A DNA stretch of 64,000 bases from Solibacillus sp. FSL R7-0668 (GTDB lineage Bacteria > Bacillota > Bacilli > Bacillales_A > Planococcaceae). The notes under the pieces were generated by a model. The model ran no database searches, was not told where the DNA came from, and saw only the letters and a program-made list of their open reading frames with translations. A program made the translations under genes and the position numbers. Location: NCBI RefSeq assembly GCF_038006205.1, contig NZ_JBBOUU010000001.1, positions 1,552,001 to 1,616,000 of the forward strand, read 5' to 3'. This document shows, piece after piece, positions 1 to 7,996 of the stretch (the first letter of the stretch is position 1; the number at the start of each line of letters is the position of its first letter).

Positions 1-281
1 TGAACCTCTTTGGCTGTAAGTGTAACATCCTTAATAAACATGCCTTTGTTTAATTTGTAGGTGATTGAGCTGATATCTTCGCCTGAAATTTTTAGCATAA
101 CATCTGTAAAAATTAAATTATTGCCATTCCCATTCCGACTTATACTCTTGATCATTCCTATTCTATCTGCAGGGAATAATTCGAATGTAGCTTTATGGGT
201 TGAAAGATTGGTATGAAGCAGATTGCCGTTCGTGTTGTTTGCATAAGCAGTGATGATGAAATTTAAACCATCGTCTATCAA
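1..281 (-). CDS. Partial ORF, unknown product (runs off the left edge)
   Basis: An open minus-strand frame runs from the window edge up to a stop pair at 288-293. Near its beginning it reads DGLNFIITAYANN, and further on FPADRIGMIKSI and ISSITYKLNKGMF, which is ordinary protein-like composition. The only start I can see is a TTG at 281 that sits directly against the GAAAGGGG stretch, so spacing is poor. The piece may instead be the interior of a gene broken upstream. I do not recognise the family. Its remaining part lies outside the window. Confidence 0.45.
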   Translation of the reverse strand, partial: MIDDGLNFIITAYANNTNGNLLHTNLSTHKATFELFPADRIGMIKSISRNGNGNNLIFTDVMLKISGEDISSITYKLNKGMFIKDVTLTAKEV

Positions 282-420
282 CCCCTTTCACTATAAACAC
301 ACCCGAGCATACCATTTGGTGAATTTTGAATTGAAGTAATTTTAAGTGATGGATTCATTATATTTATTGATTATCAATTTGGTATATACTTACAATATAA
401 ATCTATTTTTTGGTGAAGGC

Positions 421-903
421 ATGTCAATTAAAGCAATTACGATTCATAATCGAGACCGCATGATCCAATTTTTTGAAGAGCATTGGTGGAGTTCGCAAAT
501 GATTATTTCTTCTGGAATATATAACTGTGACCAATTGGACGGGTATATTTACGAAGAAGCTGAAGAAATTTTAGGCTTACTTACCTATGTATTCCATGAA
601 GAGGCACTCGAGGTGATTTCATTGGATAGTGTCCAAGAGGGGCAGGGAATTGGCTCGAAGCTAATGCAAGCAGTCGAGTTATTAGCGAAGCAAAAAGGGC
701 TGTTAAAAATTACGTTACTTACTACAAATGATAATTTAAACGCGTTGAAATTTTATCAAAAGAGAGGCTATCGCATCGTAAAAGTCATACCAGATGCGGT
801 AACGAAAGCGCGGGCGATAAAGCCTTCCATTCCGTTGATAGGTGATGAAGGGATACCTTTACATGATGAACTACAATTGGAAAAATTGTTAGTTGATTAT
901 TGA
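421..903 (+). CDS. GNAT family N-acetyltransferase
   Basis: 160 residues, the usual length for a single GNAT domain that moves an acetyl group from acetyl-CoA to an amine. The acetyl-CoA loop (motif A) is visible as QEGQGIGSKL at about residues 72-81, followed by the typical NALKFYQKRGYRIV block at 107-120. I start at the ATG at 421 because GGTGAAGG lies 2-9 bases upstream; an earlier ATG at 346 only adds a hydrophobic, AT-rich stretch with no ribosome site. The substrate cannot be told. It stands alone, with no partner gene. Confidence 0.85.
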   Translation: MSIKAITIHNRDRMIQFFEEHWWSSQMIISSGIYNCDQLDGYIYEEAEEILGLLTYVFHEEALEVISLDSVQEGQGIGSKLMQAVELLAKQKGLLKITLLTTNDNLNALKFYQKRGYRIVKVIPDAVTKARAIKPSIPLIGDEGIPLHDELQLEKLLVDY

Positions 904-1116
904 TAATTAAGTATGATTAAAATCATTCTTTATTTGTAAATTCCCGAGAGATTAGAGGATTCTTTGTTGGATATTTATGTTGATTTAACTATGAAGATTG
1001 TGAGGACATATAGTTAGACGAAAGGGGCAGTTTAGTTTCAATAAATATTACTTTGTCTGATTGTAAGATTTAAGGGATAGATAATTTCGAGCTGGGATTA
1101 AAAGGGGATGTAGTGA

Positions 1117-2125
1117 GTGGTAGATGCTCAAAAATTAGTTTCGTATGTAGATGATATAAAGGAACGCAATAATAGCAGTGCATCTTCATTAGTTATAATA
1201 AAGGACAATAGTATTGTATTAGAACATTATAGTGGATTTCATTCCAACTCTAATTCAAATTCTATACCTATTTCTGAAACCTCACAGTTTAACGTTGCAT
1301 CTGCAAGAAAAAGCTATTTAGGTTTAGCAATAGCCTATGCTTTATATGAAGGTAAAATTAAAAGTCTGGATGACTATGCACTCGATTACTTTGACAGTTT
1401 TGATAAGGGACTCCTTGCAGGAACAACTTTAAGGCATCTTGTTACTCACTCACATGGATTAAACGAGAGAAGTGACGGGATTATTTTTAGAGAATTTGAT
1501 CCCGGAGAGGGTTGGGCATACAGAGGAATTAACATTCTAATGATGACAAAACTTATAAATAAACTGTATGATAAAAGTTTCCCTGAATTGCTTAAAGAGA
1601 GGGTATTCCTACCATTAGGTTTTAAAGAAACTGCTTGGCATACAAGACCAAATGAAAAGTTGGTTCAAGTAATCGATAAACCTAACGATATTGCTACATA
1701 TAAATTAGGTAGTTCAAATGATGGTTTTGACTCTAATCTCCATACCTCGGCTCGAGAATTTGCTTTATGGGGAAGTCTTCATTTGAATAATGGATTAGTA
1801 AATGGGAAGCAAGTTGTTCCAAAAGAAGTCATTCAAATAGCTACCCGAGTACAAAACCCAGCTTATAAAGATCAAAATTTACCACAAAACGGATTGTTTT
1901 GGTATGTAAATGATACACCCTCATTAAGAAGCGAAATTGGAGAAAGAGTGCCTAAAGGTTCCTATTCAAATATTGGGTGTAACGGGTCCGACTTTATTAG
2001 TTATTCCTAAATATAATCTTGTTATATCAAAAATGTACAATAAACGATATAACTTTGGGGGTAACAATTACCTTCATTATTTAAGAGAATTCAGCAATTT
2101 AGTTGCTGATACATTTAAAGAGTAA
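1117..2125 (+). pseudogene. Serine hydrolase (beta-lactamase/PBP4-like fold), frameshifted
   Basis: Frame 1 (1117-2010, GTG start after AAAGGGGATG) gives a class C beta-lactamase-like protein with SARK, the SxxK nucleophile motif, at residues 62-65, and the family block LRHLVTHSHGL at 105-115. The expected YxN is present only as YRGIN near 135. The frame then runs out of register into SDFISYS-stop, while the next frame continues the family C-terminus (VTGPTLLVIPKYNLVISK) to 2125. Removing one G from GGG at 1975-1977 rejoins the two. The last strand, with the third active-site motif, is therefore lost as read. It could be a sequencing error rather than a real pseudogene. Substrate unknown. Confidence 0.75.
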
Positions 2126-2282
2126 TTATGTTCATATTCAATTAACAAGGGCTTTTGTCAAGTCGAGCAAAGTTTAGACTCTAGAAGGGACTATACTAAC
2201 GGTGCAGTTAGTAAAGTAAGGCTATGCTATAATAAAAATGTGACAAGATACTTTTGAAATATAATTCTAGGAGTGAAATTAA

Positions 2283-3035
2283 ATGCCTTTGACTTTTGCT
2301 CATCCAGCAGCTGTTTTACCTTTTTCAAGAAATAGTAAATATGTTAATTTCCTTGCATTGGTATTAGGTAGCATGGCACCTGATTTTGAGTATTTTCTAC
2401 ATGGAAAGCCACATGGTGAGATTGGCCATACATTCTTTGGATTTATCGCTTTTAATCTACCAATTTTAGTAGTCGTTTATTTTATTTATCAAACATGTAT
2501 ACATAGGACCTTATTCAGTCATTTGCCATCTGTATTGCAAGATACATATCATCCAAAACCAAGTTCACCACGTTTGTTAAAAATAATTGTATTTTTGTAT
2601 TCTGCATTATTTGGAATGCTAACCCATGTCGTCTGGGATTCGTTTACTCATGCTGGAGGATTTATGGTGACAAACTTATCATTCCTTTCTTACACTGTTC
2701 CTATTTTGGATTTTAAAATCCCCATCTTTAAGTTTCTTCAGCACGGTAGCACAATAGCTGGTATGACTTTGATCATAGTATATATGTATTTTCGAACAGC
2801 AAGGAATAAGTCAAATAGGGATGAGACGACAAATACCAAACAAAAATTAATGTATTGGGGTCAAATAGCATTGTTAACAGCACTTTTGTTTTATGTATGG
2901 TATTTGATTGATAGCGTTTCGATTGATTTTTATGGTATTATTGTTGTGCGAATAATTGATTCAGCTTTAATTAGTTTGTTAGTTGTTTCATTATATTTTA
3001 ATCACTTTCCGGGGCTTTACTTCAAGAAGGGGTAA
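2283..3035 (+). CDS. DUF4184 family membrane protein
   Basis: 250 residues. The N-terminus MPLTFAHPAAVLPF, then LGSMAPDFEYFL and GEIGHTFFGF, is the signature of DUF4184 integral membrane proteins; THVVWDSFTH lies further on (about 119-128). The histidine/aspartate pattern resembles the membrane metal-dependent hydrolases of the YdjM/YfhO group, but the function of the family is not established. Several hydrophobic segments follow, the last at the C-terminus. The start has AGGAGTGA seven bases upstream. No operon partner. Confidence 0.8.
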   Translation: MPLTFAHPAAVLPFSRNSKYVNFLALVLGSMAPDFEYFLHGKPHGEIGHTFFGFIAFNLPILVVVYFIYQTCIHRTLFSHLPSVLQDTYHPKPSSPRLLKIIVFLYSALFGMLTHVVWDSFTHAGGFMVTNLSFLSYTVPILDFKIPIFKFLQHGSTIAGMTLIIVYMYFRTARNKSNRDETTNTKQKLMYWGQIALLTALLFYVWYLIDSVSIDFYGIIVVRIIDSALISLLVVSLYFNHFPGLYFKKG

Positions 3036-3050
3036 AGCTTTTTATATTGA

Positions 3051-3191
3051 ACTACCAGCGCAGTTTATTCGAGTGAGCAGAATAATTCCAATTCATTTGT
3101 TCAAGGAACTCAATTAATAGCTAGAACTTCTGGGGACCTTCAAACTTATAATGTAATGGTTCAAAATCTTATGAAAAACTTAAAATCATAA
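3051..3191 (+). pseudogene. Coding remnant, unknown family
   Basis: This 46-codon frame has no start codon at its head (it follows a TGA at 3048-3050). It reads as plausible protein: SFVQGTQLIARTSGDLQTY, then NVMVQNLMKNLKS before the stop. It looks like the C-terminal end of a lost gene just upstream of the amine oxidase. I do not recognise the family and it may be chance. Confidence 0.25.
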
Positions 3192-3237
3192 AAGCTCTGA
3201 ATCCTGTAAAAAAATACGGACAAAAGGAGGAATGAAT

Positions 3238-4338
3238 GTGAACAAACCTGTAATCATTATTGGAGCTGGGGTGAGTGGTCTTCGAGCTGCATCTCTCCTT
3301 ACTTCACAAGGAATTAAATGTAGGGTTTTAGAAGCTAGAGACCGAAGTGGCGGTAGAATTTTGAGCATTTCCGATAAAAGCAGACCTGAACTAGGTAAAT
3401 TTGACCTCGGTCCTACATGGTTTTGGCCACAGTATGAGCGTACGATTACCAATCTTGTTAAAGAACTGAACTTAGCAACCTTTTCTCAGTACACGAGAGG
3501 AGCAATGCTTTTAGAACGTTTTCCAAACGAGAAAGCAGAGCGTTATGTATTACCTGAAAATGCTGAGGAAAGATCCGTCCGATTTATTGGAGGTGTGCAG
3601 ACTCTTATTGATGCTATAGCAGATACTATTCCATCAGGAGTAGTCGAGCTTGAAACGCGAGTGACAGCAATTCGTCTAGATGAAGACGGTGCGATCACGG
3701 TTGAAGCAGACATTGCAAATGGGAAGGCGGAAAAAATTTCAGCGGGTGCTGTTATTTTAGCATTACCGCCTCGGCTAGTGGCGCGGGATATTGAATTCTC
3801 TCCATCTCTACCTCCTGATATTATGACGAACCTTCTAAGCAAACCTACTTGGATGGCAGGACAGGCCAAGGCAGTTGCCATCTATGAGCGTCCCTTCTGG
3901 AGGGAATCAGGCCTCTCTGGATTCGTAAGGAGTGGGGTTGGACCCCTACAAGAAATCCATGACGCTTCTCCTTCTCCTGAAACGGAATCTGGTGCACTAT
4001 TTGGTTTCTTTGGAATGCCAGCGAACATGCGCCAAGAATTGGGGGAGGATAAAGTTTTAAATTTGGTCATTGATCAATTAGTTAGGCTTTTTGGCCCCTC
4101 CGCTCAAAATGTAAAGGCTATCCTATACAAGGATTGGTCCACAGATGCCGAAACAGCTGTTGAGGAAGATTGGGACCCGCTAAGAGATTTCCCAAGGTAT
4201 GGTCAACCACAAATAGCAGGGATATGGGAAAAGAAAATTATTTTTGCTGGTACAGAGTCTAATTCTCAATATGGTGGACATCTTGAAGGTGCACTCTTGG
4301 CAGCTGATAAAGCCGTTTCTAAAATCCTAGCTGATTAG
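3238..4338 (+). CDS. FAD-dependent amine oxidase / flavin monoamine oxidase family
   Basis: 366 residues with an N-terminal Rossmann FAD site (IIIGAGVSGLRAA, then LEARDRSGGRI, about residues 5-40) and the C-terminal flavin-contact block IIFAGTESNSQYGGHLEGALLAADKAV split over 335-360. Members oxidise amines to imines with release of hydrogen peroxide. The length is short for the family (usually about 430-500), so the substrate domain is compact. I chose the GTG at 3238, seven bases after AAAGGAGG; an in-frame ATG at 3232 is only one base from that site. Codon use is a little richer in GC than the flanking genes. The next 500 bases hold no gene. Confidence 0.85.
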   Translation: MNKPVIIIGAGVSGLRAASLLTSQGIKCRVLEARDRSGGRILSISDKSRPELGKFDLGPTWFWPQYERTITNLVKELNLATFSQYTRGAMLLERFPNEKAERYVLPENAEERSVRFIGGVQTLIDAIADTIPSGVVELETRVTAIRLDEDGAITVEADIANGKAEKISAGAVILALPPRLVARDIEFSPSLPPDIMTNLLSKPTWMAGQAKAVAIYERPFWRESGLSGFVRSGVGPLQEIHDASPSPETESGALFGFFGMPANMRQELGEDKVLNLVIDQLVRLFGPSAQNVKAILYKDWSTDAETAVEEDWDPLRDFPRYGQPQIAGIWEKKIIFAGTESNSQYGGHLEGALLAADKAVSKILAD

Positions 4339-4862
4339 TTAAAGAAGTACAATGGATGGAAGAAAGCCCCTATTGCTGGGAACAAGGAGCCGGAAACTAT
4401 GCCTTTTCAATAGAAGGAAAATAAGCCTATACAGCGTTCCAAAATAAAAAGTTTGGAAACAGGCTTAAATACCATGAATGTTGTGAAAGCAGCGTTCGTG
4501 GTTTTTCTTATTGAACTAAAGCCCTTGTTGAATAGCGTTGATTATCTTGTATTCCACAATCAGGCGCTATTGTTGTAGATTTTTATTTATGAAAGGTTAC
4601 CAACCATGTTTGAGGATATAAATAAGTGAAAGCCAGGGGATTTTAGCTTGACTTTATTTATTGTCAAAGTAAGTAGATTAATTAGCAGTATTCTTAATAA
4701 AATGGATTAACGTTGCGTAAAAACGAACAATCAAATTTTTTTGTAATATATAAGTTTTTTGGACAAAAGGATTTAGAACATTTATACTGTTTTTTGTTCC
4801 TTTATATCAATTTAATATTAATAATTGTAGATTTTACATAGGAAGGAAGTGTTGTTTAGAGT
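4339..4862. other. Intergenic stretch with decayed coding and repeat traces
   Basis: No intact gene. Directly after the oxidase a short frame (about 4349-4426) reads WMEESPYCWEQGAGNYAF and stops, probably a remnant. At about 4438-4465 TTCCAAA and TTTGGAA form a small dyad. A longer imperfect inverted repeat is annotated separately. The last 200 bases are AT-rich and carry the upstream region of the histidine kinase. Confidence 0.4.
4531..4571 (+). repeat. Imperfect inverted repeat, intergenic hairpin
   Basis: AATAGCGTTGATT at 4531-4543 pairs with AATCAGGCGCTATT at 4558-4571 with one bulged base, leaving a 14-base loop (ATCTTGTATTCCAC). The preceding TTATTGAACTAAAGC words also occur in partial form near 20362. 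I recall hairpins of this look from Bacillus intergenic regions, but cannot name a family. No T-run follows, so it is not a terminator. Confidence 0.45.
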
Positions 4863-6170
4863 ATGAAGCGTTTTAAATTAAAGCTAATTATAGTGTTATC
4901 TATCGTATTAGTCATATTCTTTATTGGAATAAGTATGTACACTTCCTATACCAAGATTGAAAATACAGTGGAAGAGGCGATTGCTAACCAAAATCTTGAA
5001 GCGGCTAAATCCATTGCAAAGGCGATTGATCTGGAAACATATGAGCGATTTTTAAAAGAACAGAATCGTGATGAAGATTATTGGACAATACGGCATTATT
5101 TGAATGATGCCCGAGAAAAACTAGGTGTATTATACGTTTATACTTTAGAAGTAGACAACCCTACTACATCGAAAGCTTTAATTGTAGGTTATCCTGAAAA
5201 CAAGGATAATCCAAATGATTTTCCAATAGGTGAAGCTTGTACAGTACCGGAAACCCAAGTGAAATTAGCGTATGAGGAAGGAAAGCAATTTGTAACAAAG
5301 ATACTAGAAGATACGAAATATGGTCATGAGTATATGACGGTGGGGACTCCTATTATGAATGGAGAAGGGGAAATCATTAGCTACCTTAGCATTGATATTA
5401 GTACGGATACACTTGACGAGATTAAAGGATCCGTTATGAATAGCAATATGGTTCTATTAGTTCTCAATGGACTTTTTGTTATTATTTTTATTATTTCTCT
5501 CTTCCTTTTACAAAAGTGGTATCAAAAAGAAGTTGGCACTACTGAATATACCTATCAAAAGGAAATTAAAACATTAATTGCTTCTGTCTCATCATTAAGG
5601 CACGATTATATTAACCATATCCAAATTTTATATGGATTTCTGCAGATAGGTGAAGTAGATCAAGCGAGAAATTATGCAGAATCTTTGTCTAAAGACATAC
5701 AGACAATTGAATCCTTAAAATGTAATCTTGATCACCCGGGATTAGCGATATTACTGCAAACAAAAAAATTAACATGTCAAAATCAAGAAATTGATATACA
5801 GATAACCGTTGATGATAATCCCTTTGATAATATTAAAACGATTGATTTAATCAATATATTATCGAACATAATTGATAATGCAATCGATGCAACAATGGAG
5901 TTGCCAGAGGAACAACGTAAAATTACAGTTAGCTGTAAAGCAGACGAGTTATTTTATACGTTCTCGATTAAGAACACTGGGCGAAAGCTACCTGACATAA
6001 ATCAAATTTTTAAACAAGGCTACTCAACGAAAAAAGTGGAGGAAGGAAGAGTTAGAGGACAAGGTTTGTTTATTGTTAAAGAAACACTTAATAAATACAA
6101 TGGATCAATTACACTTGATACAACAAAAGAAAAAGAGACAATAGCGATTGTGAAGATCCCTACTAAGTAA
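4863..6170 (+). CDS. Sensor histidine kinase, GHKL / citrate-sensor (DcuS/CitS-like) type, orphan
   Basis: 435 residues. Membrane segments at about 8-28 and 196-217 enclose an extracellular sensor region of about 165 residues. The phosphoacceptor block is SLRHDYINHIQ (about 245-255, histidine 247), the form used by Spo0B-like/GHKL kinases rather than classic HisKA. The ATPase domain shows the N box (NIIDNAIDAT, about 336-345) and a G box GQGLFIVKETL (about 400). Such proteins sense small ligands outside the cell and phosphorylate a LytTR or CitT-type regulator. No response regulator gene is beside it, so the partner must lie elsewhere. The ribosome site (AGGAAGGAAG) is unusually far from the ATG. 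Confidence 0.85.
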   Translation: MKRFKLKLIIVLSIVLVIFFIGISMYTSYTKIENTVEEAIANQNLEAAKSIAKAIDLETYERFLKEQNRDEDYWTIRHYLNDAREKLGVLYVYTLEVDNPTTSKALIVGYPENKDNPNDFPIGEACTVPETQVKLAYEEGKQFVTKILEDTKYGHEYMTVGTPIMNGEGEIISYLSIDISTDTLDEIKGSVMNSNMVLLVLNGLFVIIFIISLFLLQKWYQKEVGTTEYTYQKEIKTLIASVSSLRHDYINHIQILYGFLQIGEVDQARNYAESLSKDIQTIESLKCNLDHPGLAILLQTKKLTCQNQEIDIQITVDDNPFDNIKTIDLINILSNIIDNAIDATMELPEEQRKITVSCKADELFYTFSIKNTGRKLPDINQIFKQGYSTKKVEEGRVRGQGLFIVKETLNKYNGSITLDTTKEKETIAIVKIPTK

Positions 6171-6179
6171 ATAGTAAAA

Positions 6180-6220
6180 GGTTGTGGTACAAATAAAATG
6201 ACGTGCCATAGCCTTTTTTA
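6180..6220 (+). terminator. Rho-independent terminator after the histidine kinase
   Basis: GGTTGTGGTAC at 6180-6190 pairs fully (counting G-U pairs) with GTGCCATAGCC at 6203-6213, followed by six T at 6214-6219. It lies ten bases past the kinase stop. Confidence 0.8.
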
Positions 6221-6556
6221 GTGGAAAAGAAAGTATAAGCTTTTTAAGCGGTGTCTAGCGCAAGTCGTCTATAAGAGCGAAATATAAAAATAGAGCACTG
6301 TTACGGTATGCTGACGAATAGCCAGCTAGCTGAAAAATTTTTTGGCTAATTACATATTCAGATGCTTTTGCAATGGTATTTTTACCGGAGAATGGTAAAC
6401 GAAGTGTTTTAATTAAATATTCGTATCTCGAAATAATCAAATCATTTTATTAAAATAAAACTATATTTGATTCAAAACAGCTAGTTTCTTACTGTTAAAA
6501 TCAGCGTTTGCAACTTTCTTTTAATCAAACTTTATTAAAAACAGATATTTATGAAG
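6221..6556. other. Intergenic stretch, possible coding remnant
   Basis: No intact gene. A plus-strand frame of about 40 codons ending near 6451 reads ITYSDAFAMVFLPENGKR, then SVLIKYSYLEII, with no start codon or ribosome site; it may be a gene remnant. A 61-codon minus-strand frame over the same bases is less protein-like. Confidence 0.3.
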
Positions 6557-6593
6557 GCAGAACAGTATCTAAAAGCTGTTTTGCTTTTTTTTT
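6557..6593 (+). terminator. Terminator-like hairpin upstream of the sigma factor gene
   Basis: GCAGAACAG at 6557-6565 pairs with CTGTTTTGC at 6576-6584 (one G-U), followed by nine T. No gene ends just before it, so it either ends a remnant transcript or works as an attenuator in the leader of the sigma factor operon 70 bases downstream. Confidence 0.7.
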
Positions 6594-6663
6594 ATGGAAT
6601 TAAAAATTTTTGAATCGTTTCCTGTATTTGGTTAGTCTAATGTATAGAGGACGGTGAAGTCAT

Positions 6664-7227
6664 ATTAATTCTTTACAAGAAGATTTACTCGAACGTATCA
6701 AACAGGGCGATTCGGACGTCTTTTATGAGCTAATTGAGCCGATTCATGCGGATCTTTATCGCATGGCATTTGTCTATGTTCAAAATGAAACGGATGCAGT
6801 GGATATACTTCAGCAAGCGATAATTCAAGCATTTGAACGCATTGAAAGCTTGAAGGAGCCAAGTTATTTTAAAACATGGATGATTCGGATTGTTATTAAT
6901 TGCAGTAAAACCTATTTATCCAAAATGAAGAAGCTAGAGATTACAGATCCGCTTGAATTAGTTGATGTCCAGTCGGTTTCACATACATATATGGAAGAAG
7001 AAATGGATTTATGGGCTGCCCTGCAATCGCTCGAAGAAAAATATAAAACGGTATTGTTGTTAAGATTTTACCAGGATTATACGGTGCCAGAAGTAGCGGC
7101 GATTTTAGAAATGCCTTTAGGAACGGTGAAAACCAATATTCGTCGTGGTCTAATGCAGCTAAAACAAAAATTGAAAGGGGTGTATCTAGATGAATGGCTA
7201 CAATCCGTTGAAGGAAATGATGAATAA
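6664..7227 (+). CDS. ECF-type RNA polymerase sigma factor (sigma-70 family)
   Basis: 187 residues if read from an ATT at 6664. Region 2 covers about residues 20-80 (FYELIEPIHADLYRMAFVY, then WMIRIVINCSK) and region 4 about 120-175, with the helix-turn-helix VPEVAAILEMPLGTVKTNI. The first ATG is at 6763, inside region 2.1; starting there would remove a helix needed for core binding. In frame, upstream, there is only AGT-CAT-ATT after a TGA, and GGTGA lies six bases before the ATT. I therefore infer an ATT start, or a damaged one. The gene overlaps the following ABC ATPase gene by 38 bases. No separate anti-sigma gene follows, which is unusual for this class. Confidence 0.8.
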   Translation: MNSLQEDLLERIKQGDSDVFYELIEPIHADLYRMAFVYVQNETDAVDILQQAIIQAFERIESLKEPSYFKTWMIRIVINCSKTYLSKMKKLEITDPLELVDVQSVSHTYMEEEMDLWAALQSLEEKYKTVLLLRFYQDYTVPEVAAILEMPLGTVKTNIRRGLMQLKQKLKGVYLDEWLQSVEGNDE

Positions 7228-7996
7228 AATCCCTGTGCCACCACTGAAAGAGGTTTTACGATTAGATGGGATGAGTAAACTTTTTGAACAACCCACCCAT
7301 ACAGTAAATGCGCTAAAAAATGTGCATTGTACGATTTATGAAGGAGAAATGGTGGCGATTATGGGAACGAGTGGCTCAGGTAAGAGTACGCTACTAAACA
7401 TGATTAGCGCGATTGATGAGCCATCATCTGGGACGCTTTATTTATTTAGTGAAAATGCCAATGACATGTATAAGGAGCCAAACGCATCAAAGTTTAGAAA
7501 AGAGCAAATCGGCTTTGTCTTTCAGGATTTTCACTTGTTGAAGGATTTAAATGTGGAGGATAATATCGCAATCCCGCTTATTTTAAATGATGTCCCTTCA
7601 AAAGAAATTGCGATTCGTGTGGAGCAAGTGATGAAGCAGCTTGGCATTTATGAATGGCGCAAGCATCGACCGCAGCAATTATCAGGTGGGCAGAAGCAGC
7701 GAGTAGCGATTGCAAGAGCGATAATTCATAAACCGCCGATTTTACTTGCGGATGAGCCGACTGGTGCACTGGATGTAAACACAACCAATGACATATTAAA
7801 GCTCCTAACAGACTTGCAAAAACAGGGGCAAACGGTCATTTTAGTAACGCATGATCCATATGTTGCGACATTTGCTGGGCGTGTACTGTTTTTCCATGAT
7901 GGTCAAATCGTTGATAGCTATCAAAATGAACAATCTCTAGCCGATTTAGATATCATTTTAGAGCGCTTTAAAACGATTTCTAGAGGTGATGCGTGA
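7190..7996 (+). CDS. ABC transporter ATP-binding protein, MacB/LolD-like
   Basis: 268 residues with all ATPase motifs: Walker A GTSGSGKS (59-66), Q-loop FVFQDFHLL, signature LSGGQKQR, Walker B ILLADEPTGALD, and switch histidine VTHDP. It pairs with the FtsX-type permease that follows and shares its stop/start bases. These pairs extrude peptides, act in envelope stress, or sense antibiotics; which one applies is not visible. The first 21 residues (MNGYNPLKEMMNKIPVPPLK) are not part of an ABC domain and resemble the head of the short anti-sigma proteins that usually follow such sigma genes. That suggests a fusion after a deletion. AAAGGGGTG precedes the start. Confidence 0.9.
   Translation: MNGYNPLKEMMNKIPVPPLKEVLRLDGMSKLFEQPTHTVNALKNVHCTIYEGEMVAIMGTSGSGKSTLLNMISAIDEPSSGTLYLFSENANDMYKEPNASKFRKEQIGFVFQDFHLLKDLNVEDNIAIPLILNDVPSKEIAIRVEQVMKQLGIYEWRKHRPQQLSGGQKQRVAIARAIIHKPPILLADEPTGALDVNTTNDILKLLTDLQKQGQTVILVTHDPYVATFAGRVLFFHDGQIVDSYQNEQSLADLDIILERFKTISRGDA

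Noticed and set aside
6255-6440. 61-codon minus-strand frame between the kinase and sigma genes
   Set aside because: No ribosome site, and the plus strand over the same bases has an equally long remnant-like frame; evidence is too thin for a gene.
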